Shown one piece after another: positions 50,017 to 57,873 of a stretch of 64,000 nucleotides of DNA. The DNA is taken from contig NZ_QKYK01000004.1 of the NCBI RefSeq assembly GCF_003426815.1, positions 211,084 through 275,083 of the forward strand, written 5' to 3'. Below the pieces are notes generated by a model. That model searched no databases. It was not told the origin of the DNA and worked only from the letters and a program-made list of their open reading frames with translations. Both the position numbers and the translations under genes were made by a program. Origin of the DNA: Desertimonas flava (GTDB lineage: Bacteria > Actinomycetota > Acidimicrobiia > Acidimicrobiales > Ilumatobacteraceae). The number at the start of each line of letters is the position of its first letter. Within the stretch, counting starts at the first letter, position 1.

Positions 50017-50463
50017 TCACCCCTCCGGCGAGAGCACGACGACGGGAATCTCCCGGTCGGTCTGAAGGGCGTAGTCCGCGTACAACGGGAAGTTGTCCAC
50101 CATCTGGGCCCACAGCGTCGGACGCTCCGACGGGGTCGCGCGGCGGGCCCTGCAGGTGACACGCCGGCTGCCGACCTGCACGCCGACGCGAGGATCGGCT
50201 GCGAGGTTCTTGAACCAATCGGGATCGTCGTCGGAGCCACCCTTGGACGCCACGACCACGAAGTCGTTGCCCGAGGTGCCGTAGATCAGGCAGGTACGCC
50301 GCGGCCGGCCGCTGCTGCGCCCCGTGGTGACGAGCACGAGCTTCCGCACCCCGTCGTTCTCATGTCCGTCTGTGCCACCCGAGGCGAGGTAGGCGCGGGT
50401 CTGCTCGGCGACCCAGTCCCACTGCGAGTCGGACGCCCGGTCGAGATCGTCGGCGACGGCCAT
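50017..50463 (-). CDS. deazaflavin (F420)-dependent nitroreductase-family protein
   Basis: A 148-residue split-barrel protein of the DDN/DUF385 family: VLVTTGRSSGRPRRTCLIYG, VVVASKGGSDDDPDWFKNLA and DPRVGVQVGSRRVTCRARRA, all standard for this F420-binding group. ATG 50463 has AGGGGGA upstream. It lies 79 bases before the flavoprotein gene on the same strand and is divergent from the LysR gene. Confidence 0.92.
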   Translation of the reverse strand: MAVADDLDRASDSQWDWVAEQTRAYLASGGTDGHENDGVRKLVLVTTGRSSGRPRRTCLIYGTSGNDFVVVASKGGSDDDPDWFKNLAADPRVGVQVGSRRVTCRARRATPSERPTLWAQMVDNFPLYADYALQTDREIPVVVLSPEG

Positions 50464-50578
50464 GTCAGCTGTCCCCCTCGGGCTCGGATGGGACGTGAGC
50501 GTTGGAGCGGGATGTTGCGGGCATGACCAGCAGCTTGCTGCTCCTCGATCCATGCGTCCAATGTCGAATGTCGAACCG

Positions 50579-50594
50579 AACCATAGATATGGTT
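50579..50594. promoter_or_regulatory. palindrome before the LysR gene
   Basis: AACCAT-AGAT-ATGGTT is a perfect 16-base dyad ending 5 bases before the LysR ATG, with a tandem ATGTCGA pair about 13 bases before it. It lies in the divergent LysR/F420-protein intergenic region, where LysR proteins usually bind and autoregulate. Confidence 0.5.
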
Positions 50595-50599
50595 GATGA

Positions 50600-51478
50600 A
50601 TGCTCGACGTGACCCGACTGCGGGTCCTCGAGGCCGTCGCCCGCCTCGGATCGGTCACGGCGGCCGCTCGTGAACTGGCGTACTCCCAGCCGTCGGTGAG
50701 CCATCACCTGTCGCGGCTCGAGGCCGAGACCGGGGCCCGGCTCGTGCAGAAGGCAGGCCGCGGCATCCGGTTGACGCAGGCAGGCCGACTCCTCGCCGAC
50801 CGGGCCGCCGAGATCATCGGACGCCTCGACGCGGCCGACGCCGAGCTGGCTGCGCATGTCGGTCTCACCGCAGGGCGGGTCCGCGTCGCCGGGTTCGGGT
50901 CGGCCATCGCCTCACTGGTGCCGCGAGCGGCCGCGACCTTGGCCCGCCTGCACCCCGGCCTGCAGGTCGGCTCGATCGACACCCACCCGCCCGAGGCTCT
51001 GGAACTACTTCGCACAGGACGCGTCGAGGTGGCGATCGTCTTTCACCACGACGAGGCCGGCGAGGTCCCGAGCGGCGTCCGCCTTCGACCCCTGCTCGAC
51101 GATCCGATGTACCTCCTGTCCAGCCGACCGACACGCGGACTGGGGAGCCTGAAGGAGGCCACCTGGATCGCCGGGTGCGAGCGTTGCCGCAGCCACCTCA
51201 TCGCCCTCTGTGGCGAGGCCGGCTTCGAGCCGCGTATCGGCTACGAATCCGACGACATGGTGCTCATCCAGACACTCGTGGCCTCGGGGCTGTGCGTGGC
51301 GACGCTCCCCGGCCTCGCCCTGCGCGCCCATCACGCCGACGGCGTCGTTGCCCGCAAGCTGCCCGATCTGCCACGGCGCGTCTACGTCGCGACGTACGGC
51401 GACGGGCCCGACCCGCCGGCGGTCTCCGCACTGGTGTCGGCGCTCGAGGCTGCGGCGACCGCTGAAGCCGGTCGGTGA
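50600..51478 (+). CDS. LysR-family transcriptional regulator
   Basis: A 292-residue regulator. The N-terminal helix-turn-helix reads TRLRVLEAVARLGSVTAAAR, ELAYSQPSVSHHLSRLEAET and GARLVQKAGRGIRLTQAGRL. The effector domain follows with VRVAGFGSAIASLVPRAA and GRVEVAIVFHHDEAGEVPSG. It is divergent from the F420-type gene (50017-50463), the likely target together with the flavoprotein gene. Confidence 0.93.
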   Translation: MLDVTRLRVLEAVARLGSVTAAARELAYSQPSVSHHLSRLEAETGARLVQKAGRGIRLTQAGRLLADRAAEIIGRLDAADAELAAHVGLTAGRVRVAGFGSAIASLVPRAAATLARLHPGLQVGSIDTHPPEALELLRTGRVEVAIVFHHDEAGEVPSGVRLRPLLDDPMYLLSSRPTRGLGSLKEATWIAGCERCRSHLIALCGEAGFEPRIGYESDDMVLIQTLVASGLCVATLPGLALRAHHADGVVARKLPDLPRRVYVATYGDGPDPPAVSALVSALEAAATAEAGR

Positions 51479-51518
51479 CGAGCGACGCGAGCACTCGGCG
51501 AGCCAGGCGACGGCCCGC

Positions 51519-51962
51519 TCACGAACCGCCGAGCGGTTGGGCGAGGCCGAGGAGGATGCCTTCGGGGCCGCGGACGTAACAGAGGCGATACACGCCCTCG
51601 TAGTTCACGATCTCGCTGCTGACGAGCTGCGCACCGTGGCGGGCCAGGCGCTCGAGGGTGTCGTCGAGGTCGTCCACCGAGAACATCACGCGGAGGTAGC
51701 CGAGGGCGTTCACCGGCGCCGTCCGGTGATCGGCGACCACCTGCGGTTCGAGGAAGCGCGAGAGCTCGAGCCTGCCCTGCCCGTCCGGAGTGCGCATCAT
51801 CGCCACCTCGACGCGCTGATCTCCGAGGCCGGTGACGGCCCCCGCCCACTCGCCCTCGATGACGCCCTGCCCCTCGAGCTCGAGGCCGAGCTCACGGAAG
51901 AAGTCGATCACCGTACCGAGGTCCTCGACGACGATCCCCATGTTGTCCATCTTGAGCGCCAT
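51519..51962 (-). CDS. VOC (glyoxalase/bleomycin-resistance fold) family protein
   Basis: A 147-residue VOC protein with two beta-alpha-beta-beta-beta units: MDNMGIVVEDLGTVIDFFRE and GYLRVMFSVDDLDDTLERLA, ending YRLCYVRGPEGILLGLAQPL. The usual metal positions hold a Glu near the C-terminus (GPEGI) and no N-terminal His, so the metal site may be altered. The function is not predictable; members include isomerases, dioxygenases and resistance proteins. Confidence 0.9.
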   Translation of the reverse strand: MALKMDNMGIVVEDLGTVIDFFRELGLELEGQGVIEGEWAGAVTGLGDQRVEVAMMRTPDGQGRLELSRFLEPQVVADHRTAPVNALGYLRVMFSVDDLDDTLERLARHGAQLVSSEIVNYEGVYRLCYVRGPEGILLGLAQPLGGS

Positions 51963-52036
51963 GCGACGACATTAGAGACGCCCACGGCGCGTCGAGCGTC
52001 GCCCGCTCCACCGACCGTCAGCGACCGACCGATTCG

Positions 52037-52056
52037 TTTCGGCCGGTCGCGGGGTC
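52037..52056 (+). promoter_or_regulatory. shared 20-base promoter motif before the ECF sigma gene
   Basis: TTTCGGCCGGTCGCGGGGTC lies 8 bases before ATG 52065. Near-identical motifs lie at 53887-53906 (MFS gene) and 60442-60461 (hydrolase gene), 16/20 and 18/20 identical. An autoregulated ECF promoter or common operator is possible. Confidence 0.4.
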
Positions 52057-52064
52057 GACAAGAC

Positions 52065-53021
52065 ATGACCTCTGTGTCCCATCCCCCGCTGCGCACCTCC
52101 GATGCCTTCGAGGCGGTGTTCGAGCGTCACCGTTCCGCTCTCCTGCGCTACTGCTACCGGATGCTCGGCTCGTCGGCCGACGCCGACGACGCCGTCCAGG
52201 AGACGATGGTGCGGGCGTGGCGTGGCCTGGACGCGTTCGAGGGCCGGGCGCCGGTGGAGGCCTGGCTGTACCGCATCGCCACGAACGTGTGTCTCAACCT
52301 GCTGCGGGGGCGGCGTCGCCGTGCCCTGCCGATGGACCTGGCGTCTCCGTCGGCGCCGTCGGCGGTGCTCGGGCCCGAGCTCTCGTCCGAGGTGTGGGTC
52401 GACCCGTTCGCCGACACCGGCGAGGACCACGGTGCGGACCCCGCCGACGCGGCGGCACGCCGGGAGTCCGTCCGGCTGGCATTCGTCGCCGCTCTCCAAC
52501 ACCTGCCACCTCGTCAGCGAGCCGTGTTGATCCTGCGGGACGTACTGCGATGGAGGACCGGCGAGGTGGCCGAGCTCACGGGGATGACCCAGGTGAGCGT
52601 GAAGAGCGCCCTGCAGCGGGCCAGGGCGACCCTGTCGTCCCATCCTCCGGCGGCCGGCGGACCGGTGGACCAGGAACTGCTCGATCGCTACGTCGACGCG
52701 TTCGGTCGCTACGACATGGACGCGCTCGTCCGCCTGCTGCGCGACGACGCGGTCTTGACGATGCCACCGCTGGAGTTCTGGGTCGCCGGCGCCGCCGCGA
52801 TCGGAACGCTGTGGACGCGACTCGCCGAGGAGTGTCACGGCGGCTCGCAGTTCCGGACGATCGCAGTGAGCGGAACAATGGGCTTCGTGCAGTTCCTGCC
52901 ACCATCGCCTGGAGCCATCCCCGAGCCGTTCGCCGTGCACGTGCTCGAGGCGATCGACGGGGCCATCTCGGCGATCCACGTGTTCCGCGATCCGGTCATC
53001 GCGGCACGCCTGGCCGGCTGA
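52065..53021 (+). CDS. ECF sigma factor with C-terminal SnoaL-like domain
   Basis: A 318-residue sigma factor. Region 2 is FEAVFERHRSALLRYCYRML and ADADDAVQETMVRAWRGLDA; region 4 is LQHLPPRQRAVLILRDVLRW and EVAELTGMTQVSVKSALQRA. The C-terminal ~120 residues (LLDRYVDAFGRYDMDALVRL ... AIDGAISAIHVFRD) are a SnoaL-like fold, as in the TIGR02960/SigG and ECF41-type groups, where this extension replaces a separate anti-sigma factor. No anti-sigma gene is adjacent, in agreement. ATG 52065 gives a natural N-terminus. Confidence 0.93.
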   Translation: MTSVSHPPLRTSDAFEAVFERHRSALLRYCYRMLGSSADADDAVQETMVRAWRGLDAFEGRAPVEAWLYRIATNVCLNLLRGRRRRALPMDLASPSAPSAVLGPELSSEVWVDPFADTGEDHGADPADAAARRESVRLAFVAALQHLPPRQRAVLILRDVLRWRTGEVAELTGMTQVSVKSALQRARATLSSHPPAAGGPVDQELLDRYVDAFGRYDMDALVRLLRDDAVLTMPPLEFWVAGAAAIGTLWTRLAEECHGGSQFRTIAVSGTMGFVQFLPPSPGAIPEPFAVHVLEAIDGAISAIHVFRDPVIAARLAG

Positions 53022-53808
53022 GGATCCGCCCGGCTCGTTCGCGGAGGTCGGCGAGCGCCTGACGCTGGAACCGTGGTCCGAACGACACCCGGCTGACCCC
53101 GGCCGCGGTCATGTCGGCGATCGTGCCGGTGCCGGCGACGTTGCCGTTGATGGGCGCTCCGAGTGCCTCGACGAGCTGACCCGCCCTCACAGGGTCGGTC
53201 AGGCCGATCGGGTACAGGCAGTCGGCGCCGGCCTCCAGATAGGCATGGCCGCGGCGGATGATCTCGGCGGTCGCCGCGTCGCGCGCGGCACCTGCATGCA
53301 GGTAGGCGTCGATGCGCGCGTTGATCACGATCGGCACCCCGTACTCGTCGGCGGCGCGTCGCACGGCCGCCAGCCGGCCCGCCGCCACGTCGACATCGAG
53401 CAGCGTCCCCGGACGGTCGTGGTCACTGTCTTCGAGGTTGCAGCCGACCGCGCCCGCCGCGAGGAGGGCCCCGACGAGCTCGCTCCCGTCGAGGCCGTAG
53501 CCGCCTTCGACATCGGCCGTCACCGGCACGGGGACCGATCCGGCGATGCGCTTGATCGCCCCGAACGCCAGGCAGATCGGCATCGAATTGGTGTCCGGCT
53601 CGCCGAAGACAGCGGCGATCGCCGCACTCGACGTGCCGATCGCTGCGGCACCGGCGGCATGCACCTCGACGGCACTGGCCACGTCCCAGACGTTGACGAG
53701 CACGAGGGGATCACCAGCGACGTGGAGCGAGCGGAGGTGATCGGCGGCGGCGACCAGCGGCTCGTCACCGAGCGGGCAGGTGTTCGGGAGGGCGGTCGGA
53801 TCGTTCAT
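52996..53808 (-). CDS. isocitrate lyase/PEP mutase-family protein
   Basis: A 270-residue TIM-barrel protein of the PEP mutase/2-methylisocitrate lyase superfamily. It has PLVLVNVWDVASAVEVHAAG, PVPVTADVEGGYGLDGSE (metal-binding Asp/Glu), VGCNLEDSDHDRPGTLLD and IVINARIDAYLHAG. The KKCGH catalytic loop of isocitrate lyase is absent, so a PEP-mutase-like or oxaloacetate-hydrolase-like activity is more likely. ATG 53808 is preferred to GTG 53817. Its 3' end overlaps the convergent sigma gene by 26 bases. Confidence 0.9.
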   Translation of the reverse strand: MNDPTALPNTCPLGDEPLVAAADHLRSLHVAGDPLVLVNVWDVASAVEVHAAGAAAIGTSSAAIAAVFGEPDTNSMPICLAFGAIKRIAGSVPVPVTADVEGGYGLDGSELVGALLAAGAVGCNLEDSDHDRPGTLLDVDVAAGRLAAVRRAADEYGVPIVINARIDAYLHAGAARDAATAEIIRRGHAYLEAGADCLYPIGLTDPVRAGQLVEALGAPINGNVAGTGTIADMTAAGVSRVSFGPRFQRQALADLRERAGRILSRPGVPR

Positions 53809-53886
53809 GCCACCCACGACCCCGTGAGACCGCCAAACCGATCGGTCCTCCGGTGAATCCGGCGCCGGCTTCTCCGATCCGGTCCA

Positions 53887-53906
53887 TTTCCGTCGCCGGC
53901 GGGGTC
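53887..53906 (+). promoter_or_regulatory. shared 20-base motif before the MFS gene
   Basis: TTTCCGTCGCCGGCGGGGTC, related to the motifs at 52037 and 60442, lies 61 bases before the MFS start. Confidence 0.35.
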
Positions 53907-53967
53907 GAGAGAGCGAACACCCATCACCCCGGCCATACCGTCCGGGCCACGACGAACGGAGCCTCCG

Positions 53968-55446
53968 ATGCCCACCACCCCGACCGCCCTTCGCCGATCC
54001 GCCGGGCCGGGCGCCGTCCTCGCCCTCGCGTGCGCGGCCCAGTTCGTCGTCATCCTCGATCTGGCGATCGTCAACGTCGCCTTGCCGTCGATCCAGGCCG
54101 ACCTCGGAGCCAGCGAGTCCTCGCTGCAGTGGGTCGTCATCACCTACGGCCTCACGCTCGGCGGATGCCTCCTCCTCGGCGGCCGGCTCGCCGACCTGTT
54201 CGGCCGGCGGCTCGTGCTGGCGACAGGGCTCGTCGTGTTCGCCCTCGCCTCACTTGCCGGCGGGCTCGCCGGCTCGCTGGGTGTGCTGATCGCCGCCCGC
54301 GCCGTGCAGGGAGTGGGGGGCGCGCTGGCGCTTCCGGCGGCGTTGGCGATCGTCAGTGCGACGTTTCCCGAGGGTCCGGCCCGCAACAAGGCCCTCGGGA
54401 TCTTCGGCGCCGTGGGTGGGAGCGCGGGATCGATCGGCGTCATCGCCGGCGGCGTGCTCACCAGCGGTCCCGGCTGGCAGTGGGTGTTCCTGATCAACGT
54501 TCCCATCGGCCTGGTCTTCGCCCTGCTGGCGGGGACGGTGATCCCCCGGACTCCGCCCGACACGGACGGGGCGCTGGACGTCGCCGGGGCCGCCTCGGTC
54601 ACGGGCGGCCTGATGGCGATCGTCTTCGGGATCAACAAGAGCGTGGAGTACGGCTGGTCGTCGCCGGTCGTCGTCGGGTTCCTCATCGGCGGTGCTGCGC
54701 TGCTGGGGATCTTCGTGCTGGTCGAGTCGCGGGTCGACTCGCCGCTGGTGCCCCTCGACGTGTTCCGTCATCGTCGCCTGACGGCGGCGGTCGCCGTCTC
54801 ACTCCTGCTGTCGGGATCCTTCTTCGCGGTCATCTTCAACGGCACGCTGTTCATGCAGCAAGGTCTCGGGTTCTCGGCCATCCGGACGGGCGGCGCCTGG
54901 CTGGCGGCCACGGTGAGTTCGGTGCTCGCTGCCGGAGTGGTCGCACCACGTCTCGTCGGCCGGATCGCGCCGGCGCGGACGCTTGTGCTCGGACAGATCG
55001 TGATGGGCGTGGCCATGCTGCGCCTGGGCTGGACACCGTCTGACGCGAGCTACTGGAGCGACCTGTTCCCGTCGTACCTGGGCATGGGCGTCGGGATGGG
55101 GATCTCGTTGGTCTCGCTGCAGATCGCCGCGTTCAGCGGCATCGACACGTCGATCGGTGGTCTGGCCGGCGGCTTGGTCGAGACGTCTCGCGAAGTCGGC
55201 GGGGCCATCGGCGTGGCCGCCGTCGCGACGTTCGCCGCCGGTCGCGTCCAGTCCGTGCTCGACCGCGGCGGCGACCAACTGGACGCCATCACCGCCGGCT
55301 ACCGGCGGGCGTCGATCGCCTCGGCCGTGCTCAGCCTGGCCAGCGCATTGGTGTCGGCGCTGCTCCTGCGCCGGGCCGAACAGACCCGGCCTCCGGCGGC
55401 GTCGACGAGCATGCCGAGCGAATTGGTCACGGTCGACGCTCCGTGA
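53968..55446 (+). CDS. MFS drug exporter, DHA2 (14-TM) family
   Basis: A 492-residue transporter with about fourteen hydrophobic helices. DHA2 family sequences are FVVILDLAIVNVALPSIQADL, LGGRLADLFGRRLVLATGLV (motif A), ARAVQGVGGALALPAALAI and the motif C region GGSAGSIGVIAGGVLTSGPGWQWVFLIN-type. Such proteins expel hydrophobic drugs by proton antiport. GAGCCTCC precedes ATG. A motif shared with the ECF sigma gene lies upstream. Confidence 0.94.
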   Translation: MPTTPTALRRSAGPGAVLALACAAQFVVILDLAIVNVALPSIQADLGASESSLQWVVITYGLTLGGCLLLGGRLADLFGRRLVLATGLVVFALASLAGGLAGSLGVLIAARAVQGVGGALALPAALAIVSATFPEGPARNKALGIFGAVGGSAGSIGVIAGGVLTSGPGWQWVFLINVPIGLVFALLAGTVIPRTPPDTDGALDVAGAASVTGGLMAIVFGINKSVEYGWSSPVVVGFLIGGAALLGIFVLVESRVDSPLVPLDVFRHRRLTAAVAVSLLLSGSFFAVIFNGTLFMQQGLGFSAIRTGGAWLAATVSSVLAAGVVAPRLVGRIAPARTLVLGQIVMGVAMLRLGWTPSDASYWSDLFPSYLGMGVGMGISLVSLQIAAFSGIDTSIGGLAGGLVETSREVGGAIGVAAVATFAAGRVQSVLDRGGDQLDAITAGYRRASIASAVLSLASALVSALLLRRAEQTRPPAASTSMPSELVTVDAP

Positions 55447-55465
55447 GCTGTCCGCAACGCAGTGG

Positions 55466-56284
55466 TCAGACCGTGCGCCAGGCGTCGGAACGAAGATGGG
55501 ACCCCGCCTGCGGGCCCATCTGCAGGATGCCCCCATCGACCGCCCAGGACGCGCCGGTGACGTAGCTCGCCTCACCCGACGCGAGGAATCCGACCACGGC
55601 GGCCACCTCGCGGGCGTCTCCGGGACGCCGCAGCGGGACGCCGGGTCGCACCGTTCCCGACGGCTCCTGGTCCTCCTGACCGGTCATCGGCGTGGCGATC
55701 TCGCCGGGAGCCACCGAGTTGGCCGTGATGCCATGGGCGCCGAGCTCGAGCGCCACCGTCTTCACCAGCCCGCCGAGACCGTGCTTGGCCGCATCGTACG
55801 CCGCCGACCCGACGCGCGGCTGGTGCTCGTGCACGCTGGTGATGGCGATGATCCGGCCGCCGCGGCCTGTGGCGACCATGCGACGGGCGGCCCGCTGGAT
55901 GCACACGAACGCACCGTCGAGGTCGACGGCGACGACGTGGCGCCAGCCGTCGAGCGTCTCGTCGAGAAACGGGGTGGAACTGCCGGTTCCGGCATTGTTG
56001 ACGAAGACGTCGACGCCGCCGAGCTCGTCGGCGAGGGTGTCGATCACCGATCCACAGTGCTCCAGGTCGCCGGTGTCGAGGCGAGCCACCACCGCGCGGC
56101 GTCCGAGCGTCCGCACCTCGTCGGCGGTCTCGGTGGCCCCGGCCTCGTCGCTGTGCCAGGTGATCCCGACGTCGCAGCCGCGCTCCGCCAGCTCGACGGC
56201 GCACGCGCGCCCGATTCCTGAATCGGCGGCGGTCACGATCGCCGTCGTCGGCGTGAATCTCGATTGAACCTCGGAGCGTGGCAT
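55466..56284 (-). CDS. short-chain dehydrogenase/reductase (SDR)
   Basis: A 272-residue SDR: AIVTAADSGIGRACAVELAE (cofactor loop), VDVFVNNAGTGSSTPFLDET, IIAITSVHEHQPRVGSAAYD (catalytic Ser) and AAYDAAKHGLGGLVKTVALE (Tyr/Lys). The end EASYVTGASWAVDGGILQMG is typical of classical SDRs. The pattern is like stress-linked glucose-dehydrogenase-type SDRs. A GGGTAC promoter upstream suggests general-stress control. It converges on the MFS gene. Confidence 0.93.
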   Translation of the reverse strand: MPRSEVQSRFTPTTAIVTAADSGIGRACAVELAERGCDVGITWHSDEAGATETADEVRTLGRRAVVARLDTGDLEHCGSVIDTLADELGGVDVFVNNAGTGSSTPFLDETLDGWRHVVAVDLDGAFVCIQRAARRMVATGRGGRIIAITSVHEHQPRVGSAAYDAAKHGLGGLVKTVALELGAHGITANSVAPGEIATPMTGQEDQEPSGTVRPGVPLRRPGDAREVAAVVGFLASGEASYVTGASWAVDGGILQMGPQAGSHLRSDAWRTV

Positions 56285-56328
56285 CGGGTCGATCCCTTCG
56301 GTGGCCGGTCGGGGTGAACCGTCCGTCC

Positions 56329-56354
56329 GTACCCACGCGCCGCCGGAGCCAACG
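56329..56354 (-). promoter_or_regulatory. SigB/SigF-like promoter of the SDR gene
   Basis: On the minus strand GTTGG (56353-56349), 14 bases, then GGGTAC (56334-56329). The leader is about 45 bases. Confidence 0.5.
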
Positions 56355-56408
56355 TGGTGAGCCCCTGAACCGGCCCGGAGAGCGTGAGACGCCGCCTACC
56401 GATGAACG

Positions 56409-56435
56409 GGTTTCCGGTGAGCGATCGGTGGGTAC
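56409..56435 (+). promoter_or_regulatory. SigB/SigF-like promoter of the small membrane protein gene
   Basis: GGTTT (56409-56413), 16 bases, then GGGTAC (56430-56435), ending 9 bases before ATG 56445. This is the clearest consensus match in the window. Confidence 0.6.
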
Positions 56436-56444
56436 GTAGCCGGC

Positions 56445-56717
56445 ATGATCAAGACAGCCATCTTCGCCGCCGGCGTCGCGTGCGGCTGCATGCTCGGCTC
56501 GAGCATGACCCCCGAGCAGCGCCGCAAGCTCGCCGAGCCGATGCGCCGCCTCGCCGGATCGGGCCCCTCCCAGCGACTCGGCGGTTCGGTGCGCCATGTC
56601 GCCGACACCGCCGCCGAACTCGCCGCGTCCAAGGTGGACGACCTCGCCTCGGCCATCCAGCCGAACGGCGACGGGCACGAGCAGGCATCCTCGATCCCGT
56701 CCGGCACCAGTCCCTGA
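56445..56717 (+). CDS. small YtxH-like membrane-associated protein
   Basis: A 90-residue protein. A short hydrophobic start, IKTAIFAAGVACGCMLGSSM, is followed by an amphipathic helical region (PEQRRKLAEPMRRLAG; TAAELAASKVDDLASAI), the layout of YtxH-like stress proteins. The function is unknown. It has its own GGGTAC promoter and a terminator hairpin, so it is a monocistronic stress gene by inference. Confidence 0.7.
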   Translation: MIKTAIFAAGVACGCMLGSSMTPEQRRKLAEPMRRLAGSGPSQRLGGSVRHVADTAAELAASKVDDLASAIQPNGDGHEQASSIPSGTSP

Positions 56718-56734
56718 CAGCGCCCTGCCAGGAC

Positions 56735-56769
56735 GACCGGGGGAGAGTGCCTGGCGCTCTCCCCCGGTC
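56735..56769 (+). terminator. hairpin after the YtxH-like gene
   Basis: GACCGGGGGAGAG (56735-56747) and CTCTCCCCCGGTC (56757-56769) form perfect 13-base arms around a 9-base loop, 17 bases after the stop. Confidence 0.65.
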
Positions 56770-56815
56770 CGGCCGCGCTTGGGTGCGTGACCGCCCATTT
56801 GCCAGGCTTGATGGT

Positions 56816-57790
56816 GTGTTCGACACCTCACGGCCCGGTCCGTTCTACGAAGACTTCGTCGTCGGCGCCACGCTGCCGCCGCTGCCTCCCGTCACCCTCT
56901 CGGAGGCCGACAACGTCGTGTACCGAGCGGTCACCGGCGACCAGCACCTGTTGACGGCCGACGCCTCGGCCTACGGTGCAGCGTCCGGCAGCAGCGGGTG
57001 CCTCGCCAACCCGGGTCTGGTGATGCAGTACTCGATCGGCCAGACGACGATGGCGACCCGGCAGGCAATCGCCAACCTCTACTACCGGTCGGTGCGGATC
57101 CTGCGGCCGGTCGAGCTGGGCGAGACCCTCCGCACGACCACCACGGTGCTCGGCCTCAAGGACTCGGCGGCCAAGGGCGGGCAGTATCGCGGCAAGGTGT
57201 GGCTGGGTATCCAGACCGTGGGCGACAACGGTCCCATCGTCGAATACGAGCGGTGCGCCCTGGTGCGCGGCCAGGCACCGAGCCCGGGCCACGACGACGA
57301 CATCCCCGGGCCGAGCGAGCAGACACCGCTCGATGCCCTCGCCGACACGCTGCCGTCGTGGGACCTGTCCGGGCTACCGGCCGGGCCGTGGGAGATCGGT
57401 GAGTCGCTCGTCGATCCGCTCCGCGACCACGTCGACCTGGCGGCTCCGCTCGCCCGGATGACGTTCAACCAGGCCGCCGTGCACCGCGACCACACGGTCA
57501 CCGCCGACGGCCGCCGCCTCGTCTACGGCGGCCACGTCCAGGGTCTGGCCCAGGCCTCGCTCACGCGGATGCTGCCCGGACTCGCCATGATCGTGGCCTG
57601 GGACGGTTGCGACCACCTCGGGCCGGCCCACGAGGGCGACCTGCTCGAGTTCACGCACACGCTGATGGAGCGGGCCGCGGCCGGTGGCGGAGAGTTGCTG
57701 CGCTTCGAGGTGACGGGCACGACGCCGGACGACGACAACACGACCGTGTTGCGCTGGACGCCGATCGTGTGGGCTCCCGCGGCGAGCTGA
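56816..57790 (+). CDS. MaoC-family dehydratase (double hotdog)
   Basis: A 324-residue protein with two hotdog halves. The first has YEDFVVGATLPPLPPVTLSE and YRAVTGDQHLLTADASAYGA, the hydratase-2 motif region with Asp and His. The second has LARMTFNQAAVHRDHTVTAD and GGHVQGLAQASLTRMLPG. The form resembles mesaconyl-CoA hydratase-type MaoC proteins that add water to an enoyl-CoA. GTG 56816 gives the natural start; no RBS is evident. It converges on a CoA-transferase gene, which may supply its thioester substrate (inference). Confidence 0.85.
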   Translation: MFDTSRPGPFYEDFVVGATLPPLPPVTLSEADNVVYRAVTGDQHLLTADASAYGAASGSSGCLANPGLVMQYSIGQTTMATRQAIANLYYRSVRILRPVELGETLRTTTTVLGLKDSAAKGGQYRGKVWLGIQTVGDNGPIVEYERCALVRGQAPSPGHDDDIPGPSEQTPLDALADTLPSWDLSGLPAGPWEIGESLVDPLRDHVDLAAPLARMTFNQAAVHRDHTVTADGRRLVYGGHVQGLAQASLTRMLPGLAMIVAWDGCDHLGPAHEGDLLEFTHTLMERAAAGGGELLRFEVTGTTPDDDNTTVLRWTPIVWAPAAS

Positions 57791-57829
57791 CCGCGACGAG
57801 GTGACCGCGACGAGGTGACCGCGATGAGC
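57788..57829. repeat. three tandem 14-base repeats over the MaoC stop
   Basis: TGACCGCGACGAGG occurs twice in tandem (57788-57801, 57802-57815) and a third, diverged copy TGACCGCGATGAGC follows (57816-57829). The first TGA is the stop codon; the last copy runs into the hairpin. Confidence 0.7.
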
Positions 57830-57863
57830 GATGAGGCCGCCACGTGGCCTCATCGCTCATCGC
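57821..57863. terminator. long perfect hairpin between MaoC and CoA-transferase genes
   Basis: GCGATGAGCGATGAGGCC (57821-57838) pairs perfectly over 18 bases with 57846-57863 around a 7-base loop. Placed between convergent stops, it can serve both strands. Confidence 0.7.
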
Positions 57864-57873
57864 GACGGGCGGG

